64,000 bases of DNA from Cyanophora paradoxa (taxonomy: Eukaryota > Glaucocystophyceae > Cyanophorales > Cyanophoraceae): contig QPMI01000483.1 of NCBI GenBank assembly GCA_004431415.1, positions 62,001 to 126,000 on the forward strand, in the 5' to 3' direction. How positions within the stretch are numbered: position 1 is the first letter of the stretch; each line of letters opens with the position of its first letter. Made by a program: the position numbers and the translations under genes. Under the pieces are notes generated by a model. The model made no database searches. It was given only the letters and a program-made list of their open reading frames with translations, and was not told the origin of the DNA. Below, in pieces: positions 10,201-18,558 of this stretch.

Positions 10201-11715
10201 GATGCAGTCCGCGCCATGCGCGGCGACGTTACGGTCCGCAAGGCCGCACCGGTCGCCGACGCCGAGGCCCCACCCCAGAGTGTGGTCACAGCCTCGCTTT
10301 CGGCCCGGCCCGATGCCCCACCCCCTACGACTGCAGCACCCGACGCGAAGCCCGCTGAGGCACCGCGGCCGGTGCCTAATGCAGAGGAGGAGTGGCAAGA
10401 GCTGCTGAAGAAGATTCCTGAGCTCGGCTCTCACCCGTCAATCACGACGGCGCAGAAAGCCGAACTTCACGCGCTCCTGCGGCGCTACAAGGATGTCTTC
10501 GCAGACAAGGTCGAGGCCAAAGAGGGCACCAGCAACCTGCTCTATTACGAGCACGTGATCAAACTCACGACTCGCCTTCCGGTGTTCACGCCTCCGCGGC
10601 GTATGAACCCGCACGCCGAGGAACACGCCCGCAAGGAAATTCAGAAACTCCTTGAGCTTGGGCTGATCGAGCCCTCCCAAGCGGCATATGGCTCGCCGGT
10701 AGTGCTGGCCCCCAAAAAGGACGGCACTTGGCGTTTCTGTGTCGACTATCGGAGGCTGAATCAGATCACCGAGCGGGACGTGTTTCCCCTACCCCGCATA
10801 GACGACCAGCTCGAGCGCCTCCGCGGCTCGATGGTCTTCTCGACTGCTGACGCGACTGCCGGCTTCTGGCAGCTGCCTCTGCACCCCGGCTCCCGAGCCT
10901 ACACTGCATTTGTGGTCCCCTGGGGTCACTTTCAGTGGAAGGTTACGCCGTTTGGGGTCACGAACGGGCCCGCGGCATTCTCCCGCGCGATCACTGCGAT
11001 CCTGGGCCCCTTGCTGACCACCTGCGTCGTCGCGTACATCGACGATATCACGGTCTTCTCACCGTCCATCGATCAGCACCTTCTAGACTTGAAGGCGCTC
11101 TTCGAGACGATCTCTAAGGCGAACCTGCGCCTGAAGCCGTCGAAGTGCCGCTTCTGCGTGCCTGAAATCGACCTTCTCGGCCACCGCATCTCCGCCGAAG
11201 GGATCCGCCAGGACCCTGCGAAGACCAAGGTGATCACGGACTGGCAGACGCCGAAGAACGCGGACGAGCTCCGCTCGTTCCTCGGCCTCGCCGGCTACTA
11301 CCGCCGCTTTGTCGAGAACTTCTCCAAAGTGGTGCACGCCATGCAGCGCCTTCTATTGAAGGACGCCGTCTGGAGTTGGCCAGAGGACGGCCCCGCCGAC
11401 CGCGCCTTTAAGGAGCTGAAAGAACTCCTGGGCCGCGATATTATATTGCGGTTCCCGGACTTCTCGAAGCCCTTCATTCTCCAGACGGACGCCAGCACCT
11501 ACGCTATCGGCGCAATTCTGAGCCAGGCCGACGACAAAGGCGTCGAGCGGCCGCTCGCGTTCATCAGCCGCACGCTGCTGCCGGCCGAGATGAACTACTC
11601 CGCTACGGAGCTGGAGTGCCTCGCAGTAGTCTGGGCCATTAAGTATTGGCGCCACTATCTGCTGGGCGGCCCCAGTTCCTGGTGCGGACCGACCACCACG
11701 CCCTCCAGTGGCTGA
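10195..11715 (+). CDS. Reverse transcriptase and RNase H (start) of Ty3/gypsy element
   Basis: All RT blocks are visible: LIEPSQAAYGSPVVLAPKKDG, FCVDYRRLN, PLPRIDDQLERL, DATAGFWQLPL, VTPFGVTNGPAAFSR, the catalytic YIDD at 11,035-11,046 and LGHRIS. The RT connection FLGLAGYYRRFVENFS follows, then RNase H with FILQTDAS near 11,465, GAILSQ and YSATELECLAVVWAIKYWRHYL. Catalytic Asp and Glu residues of RNase H (TDAS, ELE) are present. The frame then appears to stop at 11,715, but one extra C in the CCCC run at 11,670-11,673 continues into FLVRTDHHALQWL, the normal RNase H end. The enzyme therefore looks intact apart from that base. Confidence 0.95.
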   Translation: MLDAVRAMRGDVTVRKAAPVADAEAPPQSVVTASLSARPDAPPPTTAAPDAKPAEAPRPVPNAEEEWQELLKKIPELGSHPSITTAQKAELHALLRRYKDVFADKVEAKEGTSNLLYYEHVIKLTTRLPVFTPPRRMNPHAEEHARKEIQKLLELGLIEPSQAAYGSPVVLAPKKDGTWRFCVDYRRLNQITERDVFPLPRIDDQLERLRGSMVFSTADATAGFWQLPLHPGSRAYTAFVVPWGHFQWKVTPFGVTNGPAAFSRAITAILGPLLTTCVVAYIDDITVFSPSIDQHLLDLKALFETISKANLRLKPSKCRFCVPEIDLLGHRISAEGIRQDPAKTKVITDWQTPKNADELRSFLGLAGYYRRFVENFSKVVHAMQRLLLKDAVWSWPEDGPADRAFKELKELLGRDIILRFPDFSKPFILQTDASTYAIGAILSQADDKGVERPLAFISRTLLPAEMNYSATELECLAVVWAIKYWRHYLLGGPSSWCGPTTTPSSG

Positions 11716-13118
11716 AGACGCTGGACCCGACGACGGGCCGCCTCGGTCGCTGGTCCCTGCTCTTGCAGGCCTACGACTTTGAGATCGTCTACCGCCCTGG
11801 CAAGCAGAACGGGGGTCCCGACGCGTGCTCGCGTCTCCCTAAGGACCACCCCGTCTGGCAGCCAGGCGGTGCAGACGGTTCCTCGTCCAAGCCCGCGGCC
11901 TACAAGGGCGCCGAAGGCTTCGGCATCCCGCAACATGCTGTAGGGGCTGAGCCTGAGGATCCCGACGTCCCGCTGGGCATCTTTAGGATGCAGCTGGGCC
12001 CGACCGAGCGGGCCCTGCGCCAGCTCGCCAACTCCGCCGGCTTCCGCGCGGAAGCCCCAGCCGAGGGTGGCCGAGCCGCTAGACGCCGAGCGCCCCGGGC
12101 GGCGCCTGCGAGCGCCCCCTCTTCCCCGCCGGGCCGCTCCTCTTATGCAGAGGAGGAGTCGCGGCCCCCTGTGCCAGCCAGTGCTCCTGAGGCCGAGCCC
12201 GACGCCGGCGCCCCTGAAGCGCCCGCGCCCGAGCCTGAGGGTGAGGCTGGCGGTGCTGCGGAAACCGATTCCGACGCCGAGCCCCCGCCGCCAGAGCGCG
12301 CGCCGCGACGCCTGCCCCGCGAGCTCGCCAAGCTTGCTGCGTCGGCTGGGTTCGCTGAGGCCAAGGCCTCCGCCTCGGCTACTGACGCCGCCACGCGCAA
12401 GCGAGCGCGGGCCGCCCCAGAGCGCTTCGCGCCTCCCGCGCCAGAGTCGGTCTCGCCGCCCCCGAAACGACGAGAGCCGGGCCCGGCGCCCGCTGTCGAG
12501 GAGCGCGAGGCTCCCTCGGACGCGGAGATGCCCGACGCCCCTGAGGGCGACCTGGGCGCCCCGGCCGCGCTGCTAGAGGACGCTCACGCAGAGGCCGAGG
12601 CCTCGGGCGAGATCGATGACGAGTCGCTGCCGGAAGGGCCTGTCCCCTCCGACGCCTGCGACGCTGACGGCTTCCCCCTCGCTCTTGCGGAGCGAGTCCC
12701 GAAGCGCTCGGAAACCGGGCCCCGTCGGTGGGGCGCCAAGGGATTTGCCGAGCCGCGGCCCCTGCATCCCGACGCGCTCTTCCCTCGCGGCCCCGCCTTG
12801 AGGCGGCAGCCTCGAGATGAGTACAACACGCGCCACTGGCGCTCCCCGGTCGACCCCTCGGATCGGCCGGTGCCGATTCATATTGAGTGGGAGCCGGAGG
12901 ACCCTGAGGGCGAGCCGCCTCCCGGGCCTCCGCGCCGACGCTCGCTCTCCCCGGAGACTGCTCGCCACCAGATCCGCGTTCGGCCGGTCCCCCGGACCCC
13001 AAGCCAGCGCCGCGGGCTCGAGGTCGCCCCTCTGCCCGCGGGCAGGCTTCCGACGACGCCGCCCCGCTCGAGCCTGAGACGGTCGCCGCCGAGGCCGCTG
13101 CCCCGCAGCGGTGGGTAG
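11646..13118 (+). CDS. RNase H C-terminus plus long acidic/Pro spacer before integrase
   Basis: The first 90 codons complete RNase H (VRTDHHALQWLKTLDP, YDFEIVYRPGKQNGGPDACSRLP), with the conserved final Asp. In ordinary gypsy elements the integrase zinc domain follows soon after. Here about 1.1 kb of Ala/Pro/Glu-rich sequence intervenes (11,940-13,060). It contains two copies of a LRQLANSAGF / LAKLAASAGF module (about 12,017 and 12,327), acidic blocks and RSLSPE-type sites. A frame change near 13,060 leads to the integrase frame (VAAEAAAPQRWVELDP). The spacer is likely disordered; I do not recognise a domain in it. Confidence 0.85.
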   Translation: MAPLSAGRPQFLVRTDHHALQWLKTLDPTTGRLGRWSLLLQAYDFEIVYRPGKQNGGPDACSRLPKDHPVWQPGGADGSSSKPAAYKGAEGFGIPQHAVGAEPEDPDVPLGIFRMQLGPTERALRQLANSAGFRAEAPAEGGRAARRRAPRAAPASAPSSPPGRSSYAEEESRPPVPASAPEAEPDAGAPEAPAPEPEGEAGGAAETDSDAEPPPPERAPRRLPRELAKLAASAGFAEAKASASATDAATRKRARAAPERFAPPAPESVSPPPKRREPGPAPAVEEREAPSDAEMPDAPEGDLGAPAALLEDAHAEAEASGEIDDESLPEGPVPSDACDADGFPLALAERVPKRSETGPRRWGAKGFAEPRPLHPDALFPRGPALRRQPRDEYNTRHWRSPVDPSDRPVPIHIEWEPEDPEGEPPPGPPRRRSLSPETARHQIRVRPVPRTPSQRRGLEVAPLPAGRLPTTPPRSSLRRSPPRPLPRSGG

Positions 13119-13168
13119 AACTCGACCCTAGAGGCCGGGACGTTCGCCCGCCGTGCAAGCCGGTCTTC

Positions 13169-14479
13169 GTGGATACCGTCCTCGACGCGTGGGCCTGCGG
13201 ACCCTCGCCAGCCGTCGATGGGGCGCTCCCCGACGCGCTGCGCCGTATGTTCCCGCCCGAGAAGCGCAAGCGTCTGCTCGCCGCTCAGAAGGAGGATTCC
13301 TTCTGCAAGAAGCTTCTCGCCTTCCGCGCAGAGGGCGAGAATCCAACTGTCTGTACCCGCGGCTCGAGGCGCGACGCAGATCCCTGCTCGCCCAGCTGCG
13401 CTCACTGCCTGCGGGCCAAGGAGCGCTTTGCACGCCTGGCCGGCGAGTTCAGCCTGGCCGACGACGGCGTCATCGAGCGCAACCCCTTGGTCCCTGCCGG
13501 CCGGTTCCTACCCGTCTTGCCGGACGCTTGGATCGACAGGGTGCTCTACGCCTATCACGAGGGCTGGGCCCATCGAGGCGCGCCCGTGATAGCCCGTCGG
13601 ATCGCCCTGCGGTTCTGGTGGCCTGGCATGTACGCCTCCATCGCTCGCTTTGTGCGGTCGTGCCCGCACTGTCAGTTCGCGAAGGCCGCGAAGCCCCGCC
13701 GTACCGCCATTCAGGTGATACAGCCTTCGGGCAAGGGAGACCTGTGGCAGGTGGATATCTTCCACTTGGATATGCACGAAGACGGTTCGCGATACATCAT
13801 CGCGTACGTCGACGCATACACCAAGTTCTGCTATATCTACCCGCTCTCCCGTATCTCCGGCGAGGCCTTGCTCGCCACCGCGATCGACTTCTATACGCAC
13901 GAGGGCGTGCCCGCGCGCATCCTGACGGACCGCGGGTCCCAACTCGTTGGGGGCGCGTGGAACGCGTTCTTCAAGGAGAAGGGTACCCGGTTCGTGCACG
14001 CGGCCGCCTACCACCACGCCTCGAACGGCGGCGCCGAGCGCCTGGGCGGAGTCTACAAGACTCTCGCTTACGCCATGTGCCGTGAGCACAAGCGGCCGCT
14101 CTCTGACTGGCCTCTTTACAACGCCGATATCGTTCTCGCGTTGCGGACCACCGTGCACTCCGCCACCGGGTTCTCCCCGATGGTCTTGCACCGCGGTTCT
14201 GAAGTGCACCTGCCCTGCGAAGTGCGCTTCGGAGCCGGCGTCCGCTTCGTGAACCCCGACCACACGCACCCGGCTGATTACCTTCTCGCGATGACGCGAG
14301 CTGCCGCGAGCGCCGACGCTGCCTCGCGCGAGTACCGTCGGTTCTATCGGAACCGCATGGTTGCTCGCACCGGCAACCCGCCTCATCGTCGCCGCTTTGA
14401 GGTTGGCGACAAGGTATTGTGCTGGATGGGCGAACACAACAAAGGGCTGTACAATTCGTGGTCGGGCCCTACACTGTGA
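13169..14479 (+). CDS. Integrase of Ty3/gypsy element (HHCC and DD35E)
   Basis: The zinc-binding HHCC domain is present as YHEGWAHRG (about 13,553) and CPHC (about 13,661). The RNase-H-like catalytic core has D in WQVDIF (13,754), D in LTDRGS (13,928) and E in GGAERLGG (14,036); the last two are 36 codons apart, a canonical DD35E spacing. Further conserved features include WWPGMYASI upstream and HHASNGGAE around the Glu. The C-terminal part contains RRRFEVGDKVL, the usual lead into a GPY/F or SH3-like module. The stop at 14,479 is an artefact of a missing G in the GGG at 14,444-14,446; the reading continues in the next entry. The enzyme looks catalytically complete. Confidence 0.95.
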   Translation: MDTVLDAWACGPSPAVDGALPDALRRMFPPEKRKRLLAAQKEDSFCKKLLAFRAEGENPTVCTRGSRRDADPCSPSCAHCLRAKERFARLAGEFSLADDGVIERNPLVPAGRFLPVLPDAWIDRVLYAYHEGWAHRGAPVIARRIALRFWWPGMYASIARFVRSCPHCQFAKAAKPRRTAIQVIQPSGKGDLWQVDIFHLDMHEDGSRYIIAYVDAYTKFCYIYPLSRISGEALLATAIDFYTHEGVPARILTDRGSQLVGGAWNAFFKEKGTRFVHAAAYHHASNGGAERLGGVYKTLAYAMCREHKRPLSDWPLYNADIVLALRTTVHSATGFSPMVLHRGSEVHLPCEVRFGAGVRFVNPDHTHPADYLLAMTRAAASADAASREYRRFYRNRMVARTGNPPHRRRFEVGDKVLCWMGEHNKGLYNSWSGPTL

Positions 14480-14829
14480 CTGGTGTTAACCCTGGCGGTT
14501 ACACCTACACGGTCAAGGGGTCGGCTAAGCCCTACTCCGCCAAGGACGATGCCCGTACCCGTCCTCTGCGTGAGACTGTTGCCCACATCGACTGCATGCT
14601 TCCGTTCCGCACGCGTCTCTCCGAGTCTCAAGCCCGTCCCCGCGTTGGTCGGCCTCGGAAGACTGCTGTGAACGCCGACGAGCCGGCGATCGACCCCGCA
14701 CTCGCGGACTCGCCCGCTCAAGAACAAAATCCACCTCTCGCCCCTGACGTCGACGCCGAGGGCCCCGAGCGGGCTGCCGAGGGCGACGAGGTTGAGATGG
14801 ATGACGCGATTTTGGTCGACGACCTGTGA
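14419..14829 (+). CDS. Integrase C-terminal GPY/F module and tail
   Basis: The reading FVVGPYTVTG (GPY at 14,464-14,472) followed by a beta-strand pattern (GYTYTVKG) is the GPY/F module that ends many Ty3/gypsy integrases and can aid target choice. After VAHIDCMLPF the tail turns acidic and ends at VDDL, stop at 14,827-14,829. This is the last supported codon of the element's pol. Confidence 0.85.
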   Translation: MLDGRTQQRAVQFVVGPYTVTGVNPGGYTYTVKGSAKPYSAKDDARTRPLRETVAHIDCMLPFRTRLSESQARPRVGRPRKTAVNADEPAIDPALADSPAQEQNPPLAPDVDAEGPERAAEGDEVEMDDAILVDDL

Positions 14830-15690
14830 GAAGCTCGTCCCATTGCTGTTCCCTTTGCGATCGCTGTGCTTGCGCCGTGGGGCAGATTTCTTTGCCCGCT
14901 TTGCCTCAGCCCTGGCTTCCGAGGTGGGACGTGGGTTGGCTGGTGGCCAATCACGGGGCGCCATCTGGGCCTTTCGTTCCATTTTCTGGGATCTGGGCCC
15001 GTCGCTCGTGGAGAGTGGCTGGGTGTAGGCCTCCCGGGTGCCTGCGGGTCCGTGAGGGGCTCGAGGTTGCTGGCTGGGGGTGCACTCAGTCGTGCCCTAT
15101 CCTTTCGTTGGGCCTGATGGGCGGCCCGGATACCTCCTCGCTGGTTTCTTCCCGAGGCGGTGAAACTTCCCATCCGTGCCACTCTCCTTCGGCTCTCGCC
15201 GTTGGAGCGAGTTTGGGCCAGCTTTTGGGGGTTTCGAGTTCTATGCTTTTCCATCTTTCGAGCTTGGCCTGGGGTTGCCTAGGTACATGCACTATGCTGG
15301 TATCGGCTCCTATTTCGGTCGCGAGCTATGCTACCTGGCATATCTGGTTGCTGACGACGGACATTCTACTTCGAGAGGAGTTCACTCGCCGCCGCCCTGT
15401 CGCTGCCGTGGTTGGTGCACACCCCGGCGGTGGGTGGACGCCCCGTCGAGCATGCAGACTCGACGTTCGGCTTGGCGCGGTCCGGTGCGAGGACGCACCG
15501 TATGCAGAGTGAGGAGTTGTCGCGTGCCGCGATTCCCTCGGATTAGGCTAGCCGGCAGTCTATGCGTAGCCGCTAGCCCTAGTCTAGTGCTATCGAGCAG
15601 CTAGCTCTAGCACTCTCTGTATTCTGACTTAGCGCCGGGCGCGACTCCGTTTGGGGGTACGCGATCCCTGGACGGGTACACTTGTGAATA
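14830..15690. other. Non-coding stretch after pol; possible 3' LTR/UTR, ends not defined
   Basis: Composition shifts from strongly GC-rich to mixed, with pyrimidine-rich patches. I see no convincing polypurine tract or TG...CA ends, so a 3' LTR can only be suspected from position. Open frames here (up to 228 codons) have no recognisable content. Near 15,595-15,635 there are CTAGCT and CTCTGTA strings resembling the 56-bp repeats on the far side of the AT-rich island. Confidence 0.4.
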
Positions 15691-15794
15691 GACCACTTGT
15701 GCTCCCAGCTACAGCCCCAGCCCGTGCGTGACCGCACGGACGCTGCACCGGGTGGGAATCCTCTCATCCGACATATTGCTCTGCTTCTGTTCAG

Positions 15795-15983
15795 GATTGG
15801 ATTGATAATGCTGCCCACAACAGAGCAAGAATTGCAATTGATGAGATTGTTCAGAAAGAGATTCAATCTTGCATTGCAGCTGGGATTCAAATACCATCCT
15901 CAAAGGAGGCTATTGTTTTACAGGCTTTCCAAAGGGGAACTGTCAAAAAAGGTATCGAGTATAACAATGTCACAGAAGAGTAG
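15795..15983 (+). CDS. AT-rich island, first open segment (unknown; possibly a 3' exon)
   Basis: A frame reading DWIDNAAHNRARIAIDEI and ending EYNNVTEE-stop at 15,981-15,983 has the AT-richer codon usage of the island and an amphipathic helical look. It has no ATG near its start. It is preceded by a strong pyrimidine tract ending TTCTGTTCAG at 15,794, a good 3' splice site, so this may be the last exon of a spliced gene or of a subgenomic transcript. The alternative, an overlapping frame starting at a TTG, is less convincing. Family unknown. Confidence 0.4.
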   Translation, partial: DWIDNAAHNRARIAIDEIVQKEIQSCIAAGIQIPSSKEAIVLQAFQRGTVKKGIEYNNVTEE

Positions 15984-16040
15984 CAGAGCTAGCGCTATAG
16001 CTTGTCTGCAGCCTATTTTTTTCTCTTTCGTTTCTATTAA

Positions 16041-16889
16041 ATGACCGAGTACAACCGAGTCCAGTTACCAATCTACTCACTGGGCTCTCCAGCAATCCAT
16101 ATGAGGCAGCATGAAGTTAGCGATGCCATTGCTGGATTAGAGTCCACTGAGCGTCCAAACTCAACTAATGCATTTGATCAGCGATCAGTGATTCGCTGTA
16201 AAGAATTACGCGCAGATAAAAACTCTGGGGTTGTCAAAACAACTCGATTACTGGTTACGAACGCAAATTTCTCCCAGCCCATAACAGGAGGAGTTGACTC
16301 ATATAGTGTTGACCTTCGAAGCATAAACTATGATCAAAACACTGCTGCCCTCACTGTGCGCTCCGGAGGAGCAGCTATTACCGGAGCCTGCCGAGTTAGT
16401 GGGGGCCTATCATCATCGATTGCCATCAATGATGTCCCAGACTTTTCATTAGAGAATGCCGAAAATCGTAAACGAGTTCGCATGTATGTACCTTGCTGTG
16501 ACCTTCCCTATGCACAAGCTCTAGTAGAAGTTGAAATAACCATAGCTAATTCAAGTACACCAAATGGTCTGGATGGTGAGAGGTTGCTTTCAAACAGAGA
16601 AATCCCTAAAGCATTACAATCTCTCTGTCAGGATCAAAATGACCAGATAGGGCATGTGTATACGTTCTTTGTGCAACGTCTTGGACATGCTGGGCGGGGA
16701 TACGTAGTTCGTAATATTAATACAAGGCACCTTTTCGATTTATATGCTACTGCGATAGGCCGATACTCTATCCTAATCATCGGCTATCGCTCCGATGTGG
16801 CTGCATCAGTGGCTACTAGAGGGCTGAACGTTGATCCAGCACTGAATAATATGTATGAGGAAGGCAATCCGGAAAATCCTATACCTTAA
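16041..16889 (+). CDS. Unknown protein A of AT-rich island (tandem paralogue of B)
   Basis: A clean 282-codon frame starts at ATG 16,041, 57 bp after the previous stop, and ends at 16,889. The protein reads as mainly beta-rich, with HEVSDAIAGLESTE, DKNSGVVKTTRLLVTNANF and LTVRSGGAAI, and a C-terminal YSILIIGYRSDV. No signal peptide, membrane segment or known motif was recognised. It is clearly homologous to the next ORF: HxVSDxxxGLxSTE, RCxExRxDKNxGVVKTTxLxVTNANF and xRSGGAxI match in order. GC content is visibly lower than in the flanks and codons end often in A/T. Short upstream leader, unidirectional order and tight spacing look viral or mobile-element-like; a capsid or other structural protein is a guess. 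Confidence 0.75.
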   Translation: MTEYNRVQLPIYSLGSPAIHMRQHEVSDAIAGLESTERPNSTNAFDQRSVIRCKELRADKNSGVVKTTRLLVTNANFSQPITGGVDSYSVDLRSINYDQNTAALTVRSGGAAITGACRVSGGLSSSIAINDVPDFSLENAENRKRVRMYVPCCDLPYAQALVEVEITIANSSTPNGLDGERLLSNREIPKALQSLCQDQNDQIGHVYTFFVQRLGHAGRGYVVRNINTRHLFDLYATAIGRYSILIIGYRSDVAASVATRGLNVDPALNNMYEEGNPENPIP

Positions 16890-16917
16890 ATGAAAGTTTT
16901 ATCTTCTGTTTTCTAAA

Positions 16918-17841
16918 ATGGAAGCTGTTGAAAGAATAGTAGTTCCATCGTTGACCCTCGCCGCTCCAGCCAACCACGTCCTGCAGCATGCAGTTTCAGA
17001 CGATGTCCCCGGCCTGCAATCAACTGAGCAGCAGCCAACTCTAAACACCTTCCGAGATAATCACATCATACGTTTAGGAGAGGTTAGATGCGACAAAAAT
17101 AATGGAGTGGTCAAAACAACAAATCTTGTCGTAACAAACGCAAACTTTAATGCGCATTATGGGGATCCTGATAGCTATGATGATGCTAACAAGGTTAACA
17201 CTTTTACCTATGAATCAAGATTAGGGGCTGTTACCTGCAGGTCCGGAGGTGCTTATATTGGAGATGGCCTGAGAGTGGGTGGAGCTGCTTGCGCCCCTAT
17301 ATTTGTAAATGATCAACCTAACCCTGAAAACACTAATGAAAGAATCAGAACGTATGTTCCTGGTATGAATTTGCCTTATATCATCAAAGTCTTCACGCTA
17401 AACATAAATGAGCAAACATCGATCGTAGATAACGTTCAGCCACTCGGAAATCATTTCAAGAGTGTTGTTGATATTCCCCCGGATATCTATTTCCTTTGTA
17501 GGAGAAACGATGCTCTCCGGCCAAACATAGCTGTTTTAATTAATCCTATTGACAATTTTGGTGTCGCTTTCCATTCTACCCCAGTGGGGGTTGAAGATTA
17601 CCAGTTTATTGTGAGGGCTACGCTTATGGGCGCCTACAAAAATATTCTATTTGCTGAAAGAACAGATGTGATTGCAAGCGGGGTCAAGTATGGTGAGACC
17701 TTCAATTCGAATCGTTACTTTCCAATTGGAGGGGCTGATCCCAACCATAGAATCTTTGTTTTTATATATATTACCCCTTGTAGATGGATCTGCTCCGTAA
17801 ATGCATGGACATGTTCCATCTCAACGTCACCAGCAAATTGA
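16918..17841 (+). CDS. Unknown protein B of AT-rich island (tandem paralogue of A)
   Basis: Starts at ATG 16,918, 28 bp after gene A. It shares with A the block HAVSDDVPGLQSTE, the core DKNNGVVKTTNLVVTNANF, the CRSGGAYI block and the C-terminal NILFAERTDVIAS. As written it is 307 codons and overlaps the next ATG by 58 bp. However, the last ~35 residues do not match A, and adding one G to the GGGG at 17,731-17,734 would create a TGA a few bases later, ending the protein where A ends and leaving a short gap before the next ORF. That fits the homopolymer errors elsewhere in the window. No known domain recognised. Confidence 0.72.
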   Translation: MEAVERIVVPSLTLAAPANHVLQHAVSDDVPGLQSTEQQPTLNTFRDNHIIRLGEVRCDKNNGVVKTTNLVVTNANFNAHYGDPDSYDDANKVNTFTYESRLGAVTCRSGGAYIGDGLRVGGAACAPIFVNDQPNPENTNERIRTYVPGMNLPYIIKVFTLNINEQTSIVDNVQPLGNHFKSVVDIPPDIYFLCRRNDALRPNIAVLINPIDNFGVAFHSTPVGVEDYQFIVRATLMGAYKNILFAERTDVIASGVKYGETFNSNRYFPIGGADPNHRIFVFIYITPCRWICSVNAWTCSISTSPAN

Positions 17842-18128
17842 AATGCAGTTGCTGCGAGACAACTATCAACCTCGAAATATCTGACACTGAGGGCTCACGC
17901 ACCCCTGATACTCAGCTATCGCCTAATAACACACCCGGGACTTCTAGGTCCAATTCTCCTTTTACGCGATCTGATTCACCTATACCATGGCTTGATTCTG
18001 AAAGCCGAAGATCGTCTTGGCCACCCCCAAATATCCCGAAGCCCCTGAAAAGAAAGAAGTCCTTGCTATCAAGTTTCAGAAAGGAGAAGACTCCAGTTTC
18101 CGAAAAGCAACCAGATCAAGTGGAATGA
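17784..18128 (+). CDS. Small unknown protein C of AT-rich island (Cys cluster, Ser/Pro-rich)
   Basis: A 114-codon frame begins MDLLRKCMDMF with a Cys cluster KCSCCETT, followed by a Ser/Thr/Pro-rich middle and a basic tail (KPLKRKKSLLSSFRKEK). The layout resembles small adaptor or nucleic-acid-associated proteins of viruses but no family is recognised. It follows genes A and B on the same strand. Lower GC content matches the island. Confidence 0.55.
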   Translation: MDLLRKCMDMFHLNVTSKLKCSCCETTINLEISDTEGSRTPDTQLSPNNTPGTSRSNSPFTRSDSPIPWLDSESRRSSWPPPNIPKPLKRKKSLLSSFRKEKTPVSEKQPDQVE

Positions 18129-18255
18129 GGCCGCACCAGACCGCTAAAAGGGGCCCTAATTCCTTGCCTTCGGCTTGTCTGCGACCCAGTTAACGCCTTG
18201 ATAGTCCTCGCGCTGCGCCTCGCGTTTCTTACTAAAGTCACGCCTATAGATATTG

Positions 18256-18455
18256 CTGAACGCGTTTCCTCAGTTAGCTCGATGCACACATTTATTTCGT
18301 CTAGCTATACCTTAACGCTTTTCCTCGTTTAGCTCCTCTATACACATCAATTACATCTAGCTAGAGCTTAACACGTTTCCTCGTTTAGCTTCTCTGTACA
18401 CATTAATATCGCCTAGCTATAGCTTAACGCATTTTTCTCGTTTAGCTTCTCTGTA
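18256..18455 (+). repeat. 56-bp AT-rich tandem repeat, about 3.5 copies
   Basis: Units start at about 18,256, 18,311, 18,367 and 18,423 with the consensus order CTTAACGC, TTTCCTCGTTTAGCT, CTCTGTACACAT, CTAGCTA. It closes the AT-rich island on its right. Confidence 0.85.
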
Positions 18456-18558
18456 CTCGCCCTCACGCCCTCCATTCTCCATATCCATGCTTTTCCCATC
18501 AACACATCTACTTGGAGCACGTCTAAAAATCTTTCAGGGAAATTGTTGATCGATGACG

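Larger units (their letters stand above)
1..14829 (+). mobile_element. Ty3/gypsy (Metaviridae-type) LTR retrotransposon, 5' end outside window
   Basis: One plus-strand coding block carries, in order, long gag-like regions, an RS domain, retropepsin (VDTGA), reverse transcriptase (YIDD), RNase H, integrase (HHCC zinc motif then DD35E) and a GPY/F module. RT-RNaseH-integrase order with GPY/F is diagnostic of Ty3/gypsy. The frame changes at about 369, 975, 2046, 2674, 5533, 11,673 and 14,446 all lie in G or C runs and are each closed by one added base, so I infer a single polyprotein of roughly 4,900 residues or more. Changes near 1,050, 9,360, 10,140 and 13,060 are less clear. The 5' LTR and primer-binding site lie outside the window and I could not delimit a 3' LTR. 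The coding block alone exceeds 14.8 kb, very long for this superfamily. Confidence 0.93.

Noticed and set aside
14830-15690. Calling a full 3' LTR
   Set aside because: No polypurine tract, no defined TG...CA ends and the 5' partner lies outside the window.
15700-18130. AT-rich island as bacterial contamination
   Set aside because: No Shine-Dalgarno sequences precede the ATGs and the flanks run on without a visible junction; contamination or chimerism cannot be fully excluded without reads.
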